Shown here: piece after piece, positions 6,482 through 13,016 of the stretch
Layout of the letters: every line of letters begins with the position of its first letter
Numbering within the stretch: position 1 is the stretch's first letter
Virus record (IMG/VR): IMGVR_UViG_3300025697_000031
Coordinates: 1 to 52,131 of that record
DNA from: a virus
Reading direction: 5' to 3' (one strand)
Length of the DNA: 52,131 nt
Translations under genes and position numbers: made by a program
Notes under the pieces: generated by a model
What the model saw: the letters and a program-made list of their open reading frames with translations, nothing else
What the model was told of the DNA's origin: nothing
The model's database searches: none

Positions 6482-6506
6482 CAAACCGTCAGTTCTATGC
6501 TACAAT
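6478..6506 (+). promoter_or_regulatory. sigma70-type promoter
   Basis: TTGACA, 17 nt, TACAAT. It overlaps the stop codon of the endonuclease gene and drives the HTH gene at 6528. Confidence 0.8.
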
Positions 6507-6527
6507 ACAGATTAAAGGGAGGCCAAT

Positions 6528-6713
6528 ATGAGAATGAGAGCGATAGACAGACTCGCAATGCTGTATTACAAAGGTGCTTCGTTGGAAGATCTAGCCACGA
6601 CGAGGAAGGTACATAAAACTACTATCAAGCGTAGGCTGGAAAGGGCTGGATATGTACTTCGTAAGACAGGACCAATACCAGGGATGAGGATTGACCGTCC
6701 CAGTCTCACATAA
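6528..6713 (+). CDS. stand-alone HTH protein, truncated paralogue of the endonuclease N-terminus
   Basis: 61 aa, start supported by GGGAGG. VHKTTIKRRLERAGY is nearly identical to residues 32-46 of the upstream endonuclease, and the flanking residues (LAxLYY..., RKTGP) also match, but the nuclease domain is missing. It likely binds the same kind of DNA site without cutting, for example as a regulator. It has its own promoter and terminator, so it is a monocistronic unit. Confidence 0.75.
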   Translation: MRMRAIDRLAMLYYKGASLEDLATTRKVHKTTIKRRLERAGYVLRKTGPIPGMRIDRPSLT

Positions 6714-6744
6714 TTACAATCTAGTGGCACCTCAACCTAGCGTT

Positions 6745-6773
6745 AATCCCTTCGAAATATCGAGGGGATTTTT
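6745..6773 (+). terminator. rho-independent terminator
   Basis: 11 bp stem AATCCCTTCGA/TCGAGGGGATT (one G-T) with an AATA loop, followed by TTTTTG. It ends the HTH gene transcript. Confidence 0.85.
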
Positions 6774-6788
6774 GCTTACATAATCTTG

Positions 6789-6839
6789 GACAAATGTCCT
6801 ATCTAGAACCTTGACTTTACGGTTGTTTCGTGGTAAAGT
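6789..6839 (+). promoter_or_regulatory. promoter with upstream GAC-N4-GTC box
   Basis: GACAAATGTC at 6789-6798, 12 nt, TTGACT at 6811, 17 nt, TAAAGT at 6834. Drives the long run of small genes from 6858. Confidence 0.75.
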
Positions 6840-6857
6840 GATTGCGAGGTGATTGAG

Positions 6858-7037
6858 ATGAACGAATGCGAGTGGAAGAACGACCCATGGGATGATTGCT
6901 CTGATATGTGGAAGACAGCTTGCGGTAACCTTTTTACGATCATTGAAGGGAGTCCGTCTGAGAATGGTATGTTATTCTGTTGCTACTGTGGCAAGAAGAT
7001 TGTTGAAGGAGTGATTGAACATGGACAAAAAGACTAG
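6858..7037 (+). CDS. small zinc-ribbon protein, 59 aa
   Basis: ATG at 6858 has GAGGTG 6 nt upstream; a GTG at 6849 is in frame but lacks a site. Residues include a tryptophan-rich acidic N-terminus (WKNDPWDD), then TACGNLF and CCYCGKKI, a C...C-x2-C arrangement typical of short phage zinc-ribbon proteins. Such proteins are common in early regions; the role is unknown. First gene of the operon from promoter 6811. Confidence 0.7.
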   Translation: MNECEWKNDPWDDCSDMWKTACGNLFTIIEGSPSENGMLFCCYCGKKIVEGVIEHGQKD

Positions 7038-7083
7038 GCGCTTAAATGATCCAGAATACAGTAGTTACGAGGTGGTTGGATGA
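7021..7083 (+). CDS. very small ORF, 20 aa, truncated paralogue
   Basis: MDKKTRRLNDPEYSSYEVVG. GAAGGAG lies 8 nt upstream and its stop overlaps the next start. RRLNDPEY also begins the 67 aa gene at 7458 (RERRLNDPEYMKRL), so this looks like a truncated copy of that gene or a conserved short peptide. Overlaps the end of the zinc-ribbon gene. Confidence 0.45.
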   Translation: MDKKTRRLNDPEYSSYEVVG

Positions 7084-7199
7084 GTAGTAGAAACGAACAA
7101 GCTTTGAAGAATAAGATTAACAGGCTTAGACAAGAACGTAATGAAGCTTTAAGAAAACTGGAAGCCTGTGAGAAGTCCAGAACAAATAAGGGAGGCTAA
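7080..7199 (+). CDS. small coiled-coil protein, 39 aa
   Basis: GAGGTGG precedes the ATG, which overlaps the upstream stop (ATGA). Sequence is charged and heptad-like (NKINRLRQERNEALRKL), a single helix. Its last codons contain GGGAGG, the ribosome binding site for the next gene. Function unknown. Confidence 0.6.
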   Translation: MSSRNEQALKNKINRLRQERNEALRKLEACEKSRTNKGG

Positions 7200-7200
7200 C

Positions 7201-7464
7201 ATGAAATGGTTCGGAGCAACAGCAGCTAGAAAGATTGCGAACAAGCATGATGAAAAGCTGAAGAAAATTCTAAGAATGATCAAGGTGCGGTCTAAAGCGG
7301 GGTTTGATACTCTTAACGTGAAGGGATATATCTCATCAATAAAGATCGTCCTAGAAGCATTAGGTTACAAGGTTGAGTGCATCTCGCCTCCTCTATACGT
7401 AAGTGCGAGTGGTTATTATTACGACTACAAGTTGCAAAACAACTACTACAAAATCTCATGGTAA
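7201..7464 (+). CDS. hypothetical protein, 87 aa
   Basis: Start at 7201 has GGGAGG 5 nt upstream. Pattern: basic N-terminus, I-x2-I-x4-K-A-G-F (residues ~31-40), helix ending ALGYKVE, then strands ending KISW. The same pattern (helix, GYxV, ISW end) occurs in the 72 aa product at 10111, so the two are probable distant paralogues. Unrecognised function. Confidence 0.7.
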   Translation: MKWFGATAARKIANKHDEKLKKILRMIKVRSKAGFDTLNVKGYISSIKIVLEALGYKVECISPPLYVSASGYYYDYKLQNNYYKISW

Positions 7465-7661
7465 ATAAACGCGAGAGACGATTAAACGATCCAGAATACA
7501 TGAAGAGACTTCGTTATGTATTCTTCATGTCAGAGGGCAGGAGCGACAAGTTTGTGTACGACTTGGCAGGAGAAAGCTGGGCCGCTGCCTTAATCGAGGT
7601 TTCTCTAGCGACAGAAAGGCTGATGAAGGAAATATGTAGGAGGCTACGATGGCGGAAATAA
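7458..7661 (+). CDS. hypothetical protein, 67 aa
   Basis: The ATG overlaps the previous gene's end (ATGGTAA) and lacks a ribosome binding site, so translation probably depends on coupling. Basic helical protein starting MVNKRERRLNDPEYMKRL; the RRLNDPEY segment is shared with the 20 aa ORF at 7021. Ends RRLRWRK, overlapping the next start. Unknown function, possibly nucleic-acid binding given the basic ends. Confidence 0.65.
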   Translation: MVNKRERRLNDPEYMKRLRYVFFMSEGRSDKFVYDLAGESWAAALIEVSLATERLMKEICRRLRWRK

Positions 7662-7876
7662 CTAAGAAACGCATGCTGCTTCAAGACATCGATCTAGAGA
7701 AGTTTTTCTGGGGAGAGATTAACGGAAAAGAATGGTTTTGTTACAAAAATGGAACATTGTTGATTAGAATCGATCCGAAGAGCATAAATAAACTTAGGTG
7801 CGATTGGTTAGAAGGAAACACAGAAGTCTACAATGTTTTGTACTCACCAATAACTCATCTTCAAACAAAGATCTAA
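7649..7876 (+). CDS. hypothetical protein, 75 aa
   Basis: AGGAGG precedes the ATG by 5 nt. Beta-rich small protein (FFWGEINGKEWFCYKNGTLL) with no recognised motif. Overlaps the preceding gene by 13 nt. Confidence 0.65.
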   Translation: MAEITKKRMLLQDIDLEKFFWGEINGKEWFCYKNGTLLIRIDPKSINKLRCDWLEGNTEVYNVLYSPITHLQTKI

Positions 7877-7885
7877 GGAGACAAT

Positions 7886-8167
7886 ATGAGATATGAAAAA
7901 CTAAAAGAAGGCGATGTAATTGTCTTAACTGAAGAGCATGCACCTTTGCCGTGCGGTAGGTATGTTGTAGTAAAGACGGCTTTCGAAGGCGGTGGTACTG
8001 GACATGGTCCGAGAGGCGTCTATCCGGATGGTCATCACGTATTCTGTGAGACATTGAAAGGAGTGTATAAGAAGATCAGCTTCTACCAGTCTGGCTATTT
8101 TTCTGTGGTGTTCGAATACATCAAACCTGTAGGCAGGGCGAAACGGACGTGGAAAGAGGTAAAATAG
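7886..8167 (+). CDS. hypothetical protein, 93 aa
   Basis: AAGGAG precedes the ATG. Starts MRYEKLKEGDVIVLTEEH and continues with strands (GRYVVVKTAFEGGGTGHGP), the look of a small SH3-like barrel that binds nucleic acid or protein, as in several phage early proteins with 'xGDxV' starts. A histidine/glycine patch (GTGHGPRGVYPDGHHVF) is distinctive. Last gene before the promoter at 8179. Confidence 0.7.
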   Translation: MRYEKLKEGDVIVLTEEHAPLPCGRYVVVKTAFEGGGTGHGPRGVYPDGHHVFCETLKGVYKKISFYQSGYFSVVFEYIKPVGRAKRTWKEVK

Positions 8168-8178
8168 ACAAAACCGAC

Positions 8179-8207
8179 TTGACGGCAGCGTTAAAAGGCT
8201 GTATACT
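8179..8207 (+). promoter_or_regulatory. sigma70-type promoter
   Basis: TTGACG, 17 nt, TATACT, preceded by ACCGAC as at 5977. It restarts transcription inside the early operon for the gene at 8235. Confidence 0.9.
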
Positions 8208-8234
8208 ATAGTTAATCGAAATTAGGAGGTTCAC

Positions 8235-8513
8235 ATGATTAACGTATTTGATGAGAGAGAAGAAGTATGCGAAGACGTAGTTAAGATTCATACGCTCGAA
8301 GGAAAAGCGGGTAGGACATTCTTCGGTCGCGTAGGCACAGCAGAAGGCCTTTTCCTGATAACGAGGACAGGTATTGCTATCCTTTATGATTCGGAGTCGG
8401 GGGACTTAGACAGATACTTTAATTTCAAATATGTTGACGGCAAAAGTACCAGCACAACGGTCATTATACGCAAATGGGTCGATCTTGACATCTATTGGAG
8501 GGAAATATGCTAA
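8235..8513 (+). CDS. hypothetical protein, 92 aa, paralogue of the 9182 product
   Basis: TTAGGAGG precedes the ATG. It shares TFFGRVG ... TTVIIRKWVDLD with the 86 aa product at 9182 (TFYGSCG ... TAVIIRWCDLS), so the two arose by duplication. Predicted beta-rich fold. Function unknown. Confidence 0.7.
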   Translation: MINVFDEREEVCEDVVKIHTLEGKAGRTFFGRVGTAEGLFLITRTGIAILYDSESGDLDRYFNFKYVDGKSTSTTVIIRKWVDLDIYWREIC

Positions 8514-8779
8514 AATTCGAGAATGGTACATATGCAGAGAAGACGATGTCTCCTTTGGAAGCTTCTAAGGCGATGCTTAAGCCGGGAACTCCTCTTCTTA
8601 TCCGCATTGACGGGATGGGTGACTGGGTTCAAGTTTTATTCATCATGAATCTACTTGACAAAGGGATTGAAGTGTTAGGCATGTTCAAAGGGACAGTTAT
8701 CACTTCCCTTTCTAGCAAAAAGACAAGAATCCAAGTATTGGATTGCGACGTAACTATCTACTTTGAGGAGAAACGATGA
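8507..8779 (+). CDS. hypothetical protein, 90 aa
   Basis: The ATG at 8507 overlaps the previous stop (ATGCTAA) with GGAGGG 4 nt before. Basic alpha/beta protein containing LLIRIDGMGDWVQVLF and a C-terminal strand. Overlaps the next gene by 4 nt. Unrecognised. Confidence 0.7.
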   Translation: MLKFENGTYAEKTMSPLEASKAMLKPGTPLLIRIDGMGDWVQVLFIMNLLDKGIEVLGMFKGTVITSLSSKKTRIQVLDCDVTIYFEEKR

Positions 8780-9015
8780 ATCATACTGACAGCATAGCAG
8801 TAGGTACCGGGATTTCTATTGCTCTGGCATTCGAAGCAGGAAAGCTTATTGGCGAAGGGATGAATCATGAAAGAGCCTCTCTGGTTGCTTACGTATCTGC
8901 TGTTCGCGAAATAAGCAACAGTGACTATGATGGTCTAGATTTCGATGAGAAGTTTGTCTTAGAGATGTTGAGCAATACCAGACAGTTCGTTATCGAGGAG
9001 AGTGCCTTATGTTAG
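8776..9015 (+). CDS. hypothetical protein, 79 aa
   Basis: TGAGGAG precedes the ATG (ATGA overlap). Helical, acidic, no membrane segment although IAVGTGISIALAFEAGKLIGEG is hydrophobic. Unknown role. Confidence 0.7.
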   Translation: MNHTDSIAVGTGISIALAFEAGKLIGEGMNHERASLVAYVSAVREISNSDYDGLDFDEKFVLEMLSNTRQFVIEESALC

Positions 9016-9185
9016 AATGGTACGCTTACAAACACTCAAACGGGAAGCTGTTCTTACGTAGGTTCTTCGATCAAGGAGATGTTGATGAAGCCTCTTCATC
9101 TCCTTTCGTTGCGAAGTGTACTAATATGTTTGAAGCGGAGACTTACGAAGAAGCGGTGAAAATAATGGAGGTGTTGTTGGGATGA
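9009..9185 (+). CDS. hypothetical protein, 58 aa
   Basis: ATG at 9009 lies inside the end of the previous gene and GAGAG-like pairing is weak, so coupling is likely. The product (MLEWYAYKHSNGKLFLRRFF...) has the look of a widespread short phage protein with WYAYxHxNG and a C-terminal EEAVKI helix; function unknown. Stop overlaps the next start. Confidence 0.65.
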   Translation: MLEWYAYKHSNGKLFLRRFFDQGDVDEASSSPFVAKCTNMFEAETYEEAVKIMEVLLG

Positions 9186-9442
9186 TTAAATTTGAGAAAA
9201 CTGAAGCAAAATGCAATACAGAATGTCTGACGATTGAAAATTTAGTCCGTAATCATAGAGGGGCTACTTTTTACGGATCTTGTGGTGAAGATGGATGTTA
9301 CAACGAGGGCTATTGGTATGTAAGTTGGGCTGGCGCTGTCTCTCTAAGCGATGCAACTGTATTCTTTGGCGTAGATTCACTAGGCAGAGAAACAGCTGTC
9401 ATTATACGGTGGTGCGACTTATCGATGCGTGAAGTAGAATGA
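9182..9442 (+). CDS. hypothetical protein, 86 aa, paralogue of the 8235 product
   Basis: ATGA overlap at both ends. Shares the TFYGSCG and VIIRWCDL segments with the 92 aa product at 8235. Five cysteines, of which CNTEC near residue 11-15 could bind metal. Function unknown. Confidence 0.7.
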   Translation: MIKFEKTEAKCNTECLTIENLVRNHRGATFYGSCGEDGCYNEGYWYVSWAGAVSLSDATVFFGVDSLGRETAVIIRWCDLSMREVE

Positions 9443-9651
9443 TCTACACAGATCTTAATCAAACCAAGAGTAATTTCATCAAGGCTATTGTCAAACCAAG
9501 GGAATATGTCGTATTTCTTTATGAACATGGCCGAGTTGAATTCATAAACTGGAGCGATAGGTCAGAATTCTTGCCTAAGCGGGGAAAAAACATCGATATT
9601 GACTTCGATGATCCATTCTACGAGTTGACTGAAATTAGCAGGGAGGAATGA
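9439..9651 (+). CDS. hypothetical protein, 70 aa
   Basis: ATGA overlap with the preceding gene. Small beta-rich acidic protein (EYVVFLYEHGRVEF). Its end carries GGGAGG, the site used by the next gene. Unrecognised. Confidence 0.65.
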   Translation: MIYTDLNQTKSNFIKAIVKPREYVVFLYEHGRVEFINWSDRSEFLPKRGKNIDIDFDDPFYELTEISREE

Positions 9652-9848
9652 TGCCAGATATCACAATGTGTAACGGGAAGAGAGATGAAGAAGTTTGCTG
9701 TCAGCGTGACCGGTGCTACAGGTTTATGGCAGTCGCTTCAAGACGGCAATCGTTCTTCGTGACTGCCCCGTTTATCGAGGATAGTTGTGAACACTTTTTA
9801 CTAGACTGGAACTTAGATAGCGAGGAAGAAGCTACCCCAACAAGTTAG
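9651..9848 (+). CDS. small cysteine-rich phage protein, 65 aa
   Basis: Start at 9651 (second of ATGATG) is better spaced from GGAGG than 9648. MPDITMCNGK ... CCQRDRCYRF ... CEHF shows the C...C-x-x-D-x-C-Y-R-F and terminal C-x-H-F pattern of a widespread short phage protein, presumably metal-binding. Function unknown. Confidence 0.65.
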   Translation: MPDITMCNGKRDEEVCCQRDRCYRFMAVASRRQSFFVTAPFIEDSCEHFLLDWNLDSEEEATPTS

Positions 9849-9872
9849 TAATATTTGTGGCAAGGAGGGAAT

Positions 9873-10118
9873 ATGGAAAAGGAATACTGGAGTTGTACAA
9901 TCGGCCCTACCACAAGAGATAAACTTCCACACGGATGTGATTTTCCGATGCGGATGGCTGTCCAACGTGCATACATGGATATTACTGGAGAAAATGCGAA
10001 TCATTGCTGGTCTGGATGGGGTTTGTCAGATTACGTGAAAGATGCAAAGGATTATGCTGCCGCCTATCCGGGAGAAGTACATATGCTTATAAAGGCAAAG
10101 AGGGATAAAGATGTATAG
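9873..10118 (+). CDS. hypothetical protein, 81 aa
   Basis: AAGGAGG precedes the ATG at 9873; an upstream in-frame ATG at 9855 lacks a site. Contains LPHGCDFPMRMAVQRAYMDITG, recalling small phage proteins with a 'P(P/H)GxDxPMRxAVxxA' segment, and WSGWG. Function unknown. Overlaps the next gene by 8 nt. Confidence 0.7.
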   Translation: MEKEYWSCTIGPTTRDKLPHGCDFPMRMAVQRAYMDITGENANHCWSGWGLSDYVKDAKDYAAAYPGEVHMLIKAKRDKDV

Positions 10119-10329
10119 ACACGAAGCGTTTGAAAGAGCTAAGAGACATAACAAACAGTTCAAGAGGGCGAAGAAGTTAATTCGGTCCATGTCTGGTCAA
10201 GGACGCCTCGTTGCTGTGATATCCAGCAATTTGTGGCAAGAAGCGATAAACATGCTTCGAGATGACGGATATGGGGTTAAGAAAGTAGGCCGAGACTACG
10301 TTATCTCGTGGAAAACCGTAATGAACTAA
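10111..10329 (+). CDS. hypothetical basic protein, 72 aa
   Basis: Very basic helical start (RHEAFERAKRHNKQFKRAKK), then a short alpha/beta part ending in MLRDDGYGVKKVGRDYVISW, a layout shared with the 87 aa product at 7201. GGGATAAAG is a weak site; coupling with the previous gene is likely. Probably a small winged or alpha/beta nucleic-acid binding protein, but this is inference. Confidence 0.65.
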   Translation: MYRHEAFERAKRHNKQFKRAKKLIRSMSGQGRLVAVISSNLWQEAINMLRDDGYGVKKVGRDYVISWKTVMN

Positions 10330-10338
10330 GGAGGCAAA

Positions 10339-10554
10339 ATGAGAGGATTCTTGATTCTGTTAGCGTTAATTGGTGGTTTGTTCACAGGTGCAGGTTTTTC
10401 TCTGCTCGGTGGATTATTCGTGATGCTCCTGTGGAACTGGCTAATCCCCGGTATCCTAGGGCTGGGCGTTATCACATTCTGGCAGGCATGGGGATTGACT
10501 TGGCTCTGTTCGATTCTGTTCAAGTCTACGTCAGTGAATTCTAAAAGTGGTTAG
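10339..10554 (+). CDS. small integral membrane protein, 71 aa
   Basis: AAGGAGG precedes the ATG. Two or three hydrophobic segments: residues about 4-20 (FLILLALIGGLFTGAGF), 22-42 (LGGLFVMLLWNWLIPGILG) and 45-62. Short polar tail. It could be a membrane-active early protein or a holin-like protein, but no lysis gene is beside it, so no function is assigned. Confidence 0.7.
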   Translation: MRGFLILLALIGGLFTGAGFSLLGGLFVMLLWNWLIPGILGLGVITFWQAWGLTWLCSILFKSTSVNSKSG

Positions 10555-10747
10555 AAAGACGGACAAATGTCCACACGATCATCTGATTGTTCATTCTAAG
10601 AATAATGAAGGCGTGTGGTTCTATGCTCAATGCGCTGAATGCGGCCTATGTGGGGGAGATGCACCTTCTCCGCATTCGGCTTCAACTAGCTTTAATAAGA
10701 GGCTCGGAAGGAGAAAGCGTGAAACTAGCGAAGAAGAAGATGATTAA
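10547..10747 (+). CDS. small zinc-finger-like protein, 66 aa
   Basis: GTG start overlapping the previous gene. CPHDH...CAECG resembles the Lar-like 'CPxCG ... CxxCG' restriction-alleviation family, but the second cysteine of the first pair is replaced by histidine-containing CPHDH, so the metal site may be altered. Acidic C-terminus (ETSEEEDD). The DNA encoding residues 5-8 contains a GGACAAATGTCC palindrome. Confidence 0.55.
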   Translation: MVRKTDKCPHDHLIVHSKNNEGVWFYAQCAECGLCGGDAPSPHSASTSFNKRLGRRKRETSEEEDD

Positions 10748-10844
10748 GCAGTATGTCTTGACAAGTTTAGGACTAGCGTTTATCATTGCGTTTATGGCAG
10801 TGCTTTTCATGGCCTGTGGCCCACAAGTAGCAGGAGGTGGATGA
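10719..10844 (+). CDS. small lipoprotein, 41 aa
   Basis: GTG at 10719 follows GGAGAAAGC; an ATG at 10740 is an alternative start. Basic N-region (KLAKKKMIKQ), hydrophobic stretch (YVLTSLGLAFIIAFMAVL) and lipobox FMAC followed by GPQ. The mature part is only about ten residues. Such mini-lipoproteins may act in the envelope, for example as superinfection exclusion or Rz1-like proteins, but neither is shown. Confidence 0.6.
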   Translation: MKLAKKKMIKQYVLTSLGLAFIIAFMAVLFMACGPQVAGGG

Positions 10845-11002
10845 TGAAAACAAGATGGATTCGTGAGTGCATCAAAAGAGTTGACGGCGATGACGAATTT
10901 AATGTTGGGGTAGTCGAACAGGCTATACTGGAGCTTGAAGCTATTGAGAAAAAATTCAAGGAGATAGAAAATGATGACAGTGTACAAGTACCCAGTGACT
11001 GA
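10844..11002 (+). CDS. hypothetical protein, 52 aa
   Basis: AGGAGG 6 nt before the second ATG of ATGATG (10841 is the alternative). Acidic, helical second half (AILELEAIEKKFKEIE). Overlaps the following gene by about 30 nt. Function unknown. Confidence 0.6.
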   Translation: MKTRWIRECIKRVDGDDEFNVGVVEQAILELEAIEKKFKEIENDDSVQVPSD

Positions 11003-11270
11003 AGTACGCGACTTCTCTCTAGCTATGCCAAGTGGGGCTAAGTTTCTCAAGATGGATTGGCAGCATGGTAAGTTAGTTATGTGGTGGCACGTAGATCTAA
11101 GCAACCCATTTGTCACCAGACAATTCATGACAGTTGGCACTGGATTAGAGTCGGCGCATGTCCGTAATTGGCAATACCTAGACAGTTATCAGTTATTGGA
11201 AGGTAAGTTCGTCGGACATCTTTTCGTAGGTCAGGAAAATGCTGAAAATACACTAAGGAAGCACTTATGA
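10971..11270 (+). CDS. DUF7352-like protein, 99 aa
   Basis: AAGGAG 7 nt upstream. Sequence MMTVYKYPVTEVRDFSLAMP, GAKFLKMDWQHGKLVMW and FMTVGTG match the pattern of short phage proteins (VYKYPL..., P-x-GA-x-x-L, QxG, RxFxxVGTG) grouped as DUF7352, role unknown. Beta-rich. Overlaps the next gene by 4 nt. Confidence 0.65.
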   Translation: MMTVYKYPVTEVRDFSLAMPSGAKFLKMDWQHGKLVMWWHVDLSNPFVTRQFMTVGTGLESAHVRNWQYLDSYQLLEGKFVGHLFVGQENAENTLRKHL

Positions 11271-11518
11271 AGAAAAGAATAGTCATCGCGTTGGCAGTCC
11301 TGTTCATTGGTTTGCTCATATCCGGATGCCAAGGACAGGTGAGTATAAGGAATTTTGTTGCTCAGAGATATCCAGAAGCAACGTTGACTTCTGTAGATGG
11401 CTCTGATGTCCTATGGCTCGTATCACAGGAGAATGAAATACTACTGGTCAGATATGTTCGTGGAGGAGATTTGAACTTAAATCCTCTGGAAGTAATCGTA
11501 AGCGTGGAGGTAGAATAA
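11267..11518 (+). CDS. phage-encoded lipoprotein, 83 aa
   Basis: Classical lipoprotein signal: MKKR, hydrophobic IVIALAVLFIGLL, lipobox ISGC at residues 18-21. The mature part (about 62 aa) is beta-rich. AAGGAAG lies upstream and the start overlaps the previous stop. Probably exported and anchored in the host envelope; superinfection exclusion is a plausible but unproven role. Confidence 0.75.
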   Translation: MKKRIVIALAVLFIGLLISGCQGQVSIRNFVAQRYPEATLTSVDGSDVLWLVSQENEILLVRYVRGGDLNLNPLEVIVSVEVE

Positions 11519-11655
11519 TGAAGAAGTATTTTTGCATTAACTGTGGTTATCGAGACATGCAGGAAGTTGAAGGAGACTCAAGTATGCTGGAATGCCCTGT
11601 ATGCGGTGCGTTTGCGCCAAAGGATGATACTCCAATTATAGCAGGGGAGAAATAA
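11518..11655 (+). CDS. zinc-ribbon protein, 45 aa
   Basis: GTGGAGG upstream; start shares a base with the preceding stop and its end with the next start. CINC (residues 6-9) and CPVC (27-30) form a C-x2-C...C-x2-C rubredoxin/zinc-ribbon pair. Function unknown. Confidence 0.7.
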   Translation: MKKYFCINCGYRDMQEVEGDSSMLECPVCGAFAPKDDTPIIAGEK

Positions 11656-11891
11656 TGGACGGAAAAAGTCCAGAAATTGTTATAGCTGATTCTCTTGTAG
11701 CAATCGCAAATGCTCTTGAGCGTATTGCAGACGGACAGGCACTGACAAACCGGTTGCTATTGCGTCTTGCGGAGTCAATAGAAGATACAGGCGACGTGGA
11801 TGATGCCCAGCCTTTCTCTCTACTTAACTTCTTGGCTTCGTCCGTCGAGTTTGAGAAAAAAGAGGATCACAATCACAACAAGGAGTGGTAG
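11655..11891 (+). CDS. hypothetical protein, 78 aa
   Basis: GGGGAG upstream. Helical N-terminal half with heptad-like leucine/isoleucine pattern (IVIADSLVAIANALERIADG), then an acidic linker and a polar, histidine-containing tail. Likely an oligomerising helix; unrecognised. Confidence 0.65.
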   Translation: MDGKSPEIVIADSLVAIANALERIADGQALTNRLLLRLAESIEDTGDVDDAQPFSLLNFLASSVEFEKKEDHNHNKEW

Positions 11892-11892
11892 C

Positions 11893-12435
11893 ATGCACAA
11901 CACATGGTTCACAGCTGACACGCACTTTGAGCATGCTGTACTAGCTCATAAGTATCGACCTGAATATGAGACTGTTCAAGACATGAACAATGGCATCGTA
12001 GCAAGATGGAATCAGACCGTTCGTCCAGGCGACACGGTTTACCATTTGGGCGACTTTGCTTGGTATCATCCAGAAGACTTCGTTGACAGGCTTAACGGAC
12101 GCATTCATTTGATCCTAGGCAACCATGACAGTCTTAAACTATGGCAAAAAGAGATGTTCTCGTCTGTACAGGACGTTAAGTGGCTTGGTTCGAAGGAATT
12201 GAAGACATCGAAGGGTTTCTTCCTATCCCATTACGCGCATAGGACGTGGAAGCAGAGGGAATATGGATCGATTCATCTGTACGGACACTGGCATGGTACT
12301 CAACCAGACTTCGGGTTGTCGATGGATGTAGGATGGGATGTATTTGGAAGGCCAATATCGCTAGATGAAATTTCGTTGCTTATGAAACAAAGAGACATGA
12401 AACAGTTGGAAGATGAACTTAGCGAATCAACTTAG
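11893..12435 (+). CDS. calcineurin-like metallophosphoesterase
   Basis: 180 aa; ATG at 11893 follows AAGGAGTGG, and the longer frame upstream overlaps the previous gene. All core metal motifs are present: D9-x-H11 (TADTHFEH), GD at 53-54, GNHD at 76-79, H113, and GHWH at 131-134. The family includes phosphodiesterases and phosphatases acting on nucleotides or nucleic-acid ends; the size and GNHD...GHWH layout match small phage and bacterial YfcE-like or 'phosphoesterase-DNA 2'-like enzymes. Substrate unknown. Confidence 0.85.
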   Translation: MHNTWFTADTHFEHAVLAHKYRPEYETVQDMNNGIVARWNQTVRPGDTVYHLGDFAWYHPEDFVDRLNGRIHLILGNHDSLKLWQKEMFSSVQDVKWLGSKELKTSKGFFLSHYAHRTWKQREYGSIHLYGHWHGTQPDFGLSMDVGWDVFGRPISLDEISLLMKQRDMKQLEDELSEST

Positions 12436-12456
12436 TCGCCTAAAATAGGAGGACAT

Positions 12457-12765
12457 ATGTACAAAGGAAAACGAAGGCGTTTGCGTAAGAAAGATTTGAA
12501 TGAACAAACTACTCTGGTGTTCAATGAAGATGTATGGTACGGTAAATACAAGATCGCTCTTAAAGGGACTAAGCGTAGGTTTTTTAGCCGAAAGAGTGTT
12601 GGCATGATAAATATCAACGGACACTACGGAGATATACTCAGCCTGTTTATCAACATGGATTTGGAGGACATCGATGGAAATGTTGTTTTTGAGGACAGGC
12701 CTTACATTCTACTGCCAGAAGTAGAAGGCCGTAAATACTATTGGGTGGACGAAGATCAGGCATAG
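12457..12765 (+). CDS. hypothetical basic protein, 102 aa
   Basis: TAGGAGG precedes the ATG. Strongly basic start (KGKRRRLRKKD) followed by beta-rich sequence (DVWYGKYKIALKG). Acidic C-terminal half (EDIDGNVVFEDRP, WVDEDQA). Unrecognised; may bind nucleic acid. Confidence 0.7.
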   Translation: MYKGKRRRLRKKDLNEQTTLVFNEDVWYGKYKIALKGTKRRFFSRKSVGMININGHYGDILSLFINMDLEDIDGNVVFEDRPYILLPEVEGRKYYWVDEDQA

Positions 12766-12766
12766 C

Positions 12767-12795
12767 TTGACAAGCGCAGTGATATCGGTTATAGT
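12767..12795 (+). promoter_or_regulatory. sigma70-type promoter
   Basis: TTGACA, 17 nt, TATAGT; it starts just at the end of the preceding gene and drives the gene at 12839. Confidence 0.85.
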
Positions 12796-12801
12796 AATGG
12801 C

Positions 12802-12825
12802 GCAAAGGCCTTAACCGGCCTTTGC
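12802..12825 (+). promoter_or_regulatory. 5' leader hairpin
   Basis: Perfect 9 bp stem GCAAAGGCC/GGCCTTTGC with a TTAACC loop at the very 5' end of the predicted transcript, directly followed by AAGGAGG. It probably stabilises the mRNA or modulates initiation; no T tract, so not a terminator. Confidence 0.75.
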
Positions 12826-12838
12826 AAGGAGGTTTAAC

Positions 12839-13015
12839 ATGGAAGAAAACGGTAGAATGTATCTCGGTGATGGAGTGTATGCTGAGAAAGATGCCGGTAT
12901 GATCGAGCTTTATACGTTCGATGGAATCAGTGAGTCAGATCCAATCTTCATTGACTCGCAGGTTTGGCATGCTCTGAAGATGTTTGCTAAAGCAAGAATG
13001 GAGTGGGAGGTTTGA
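12839..13015 (+). CDS. hypothetical protein, 58 aa
   Basis: AAGGAGG 7 nt upstream. The product (MYLGDGVYAEKDAGMIELYT...) matches the pattern of a widespread short phage protein with YLGDGVYAEFD, a WTxDG-like strand and a C-terminal helix (QVWHALKMFAK). Function unknown; ubiquity suggests a basic early role. Expressed from its own promoter with a hairpin leader. Confidence 0.7.
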   Translation: MEENGRMYLGDGVYAEKDAGMIELYTFDGISESDPIFIDSQVWHALKMFAKARMEWEV

Positions 13016-13016
13016 G

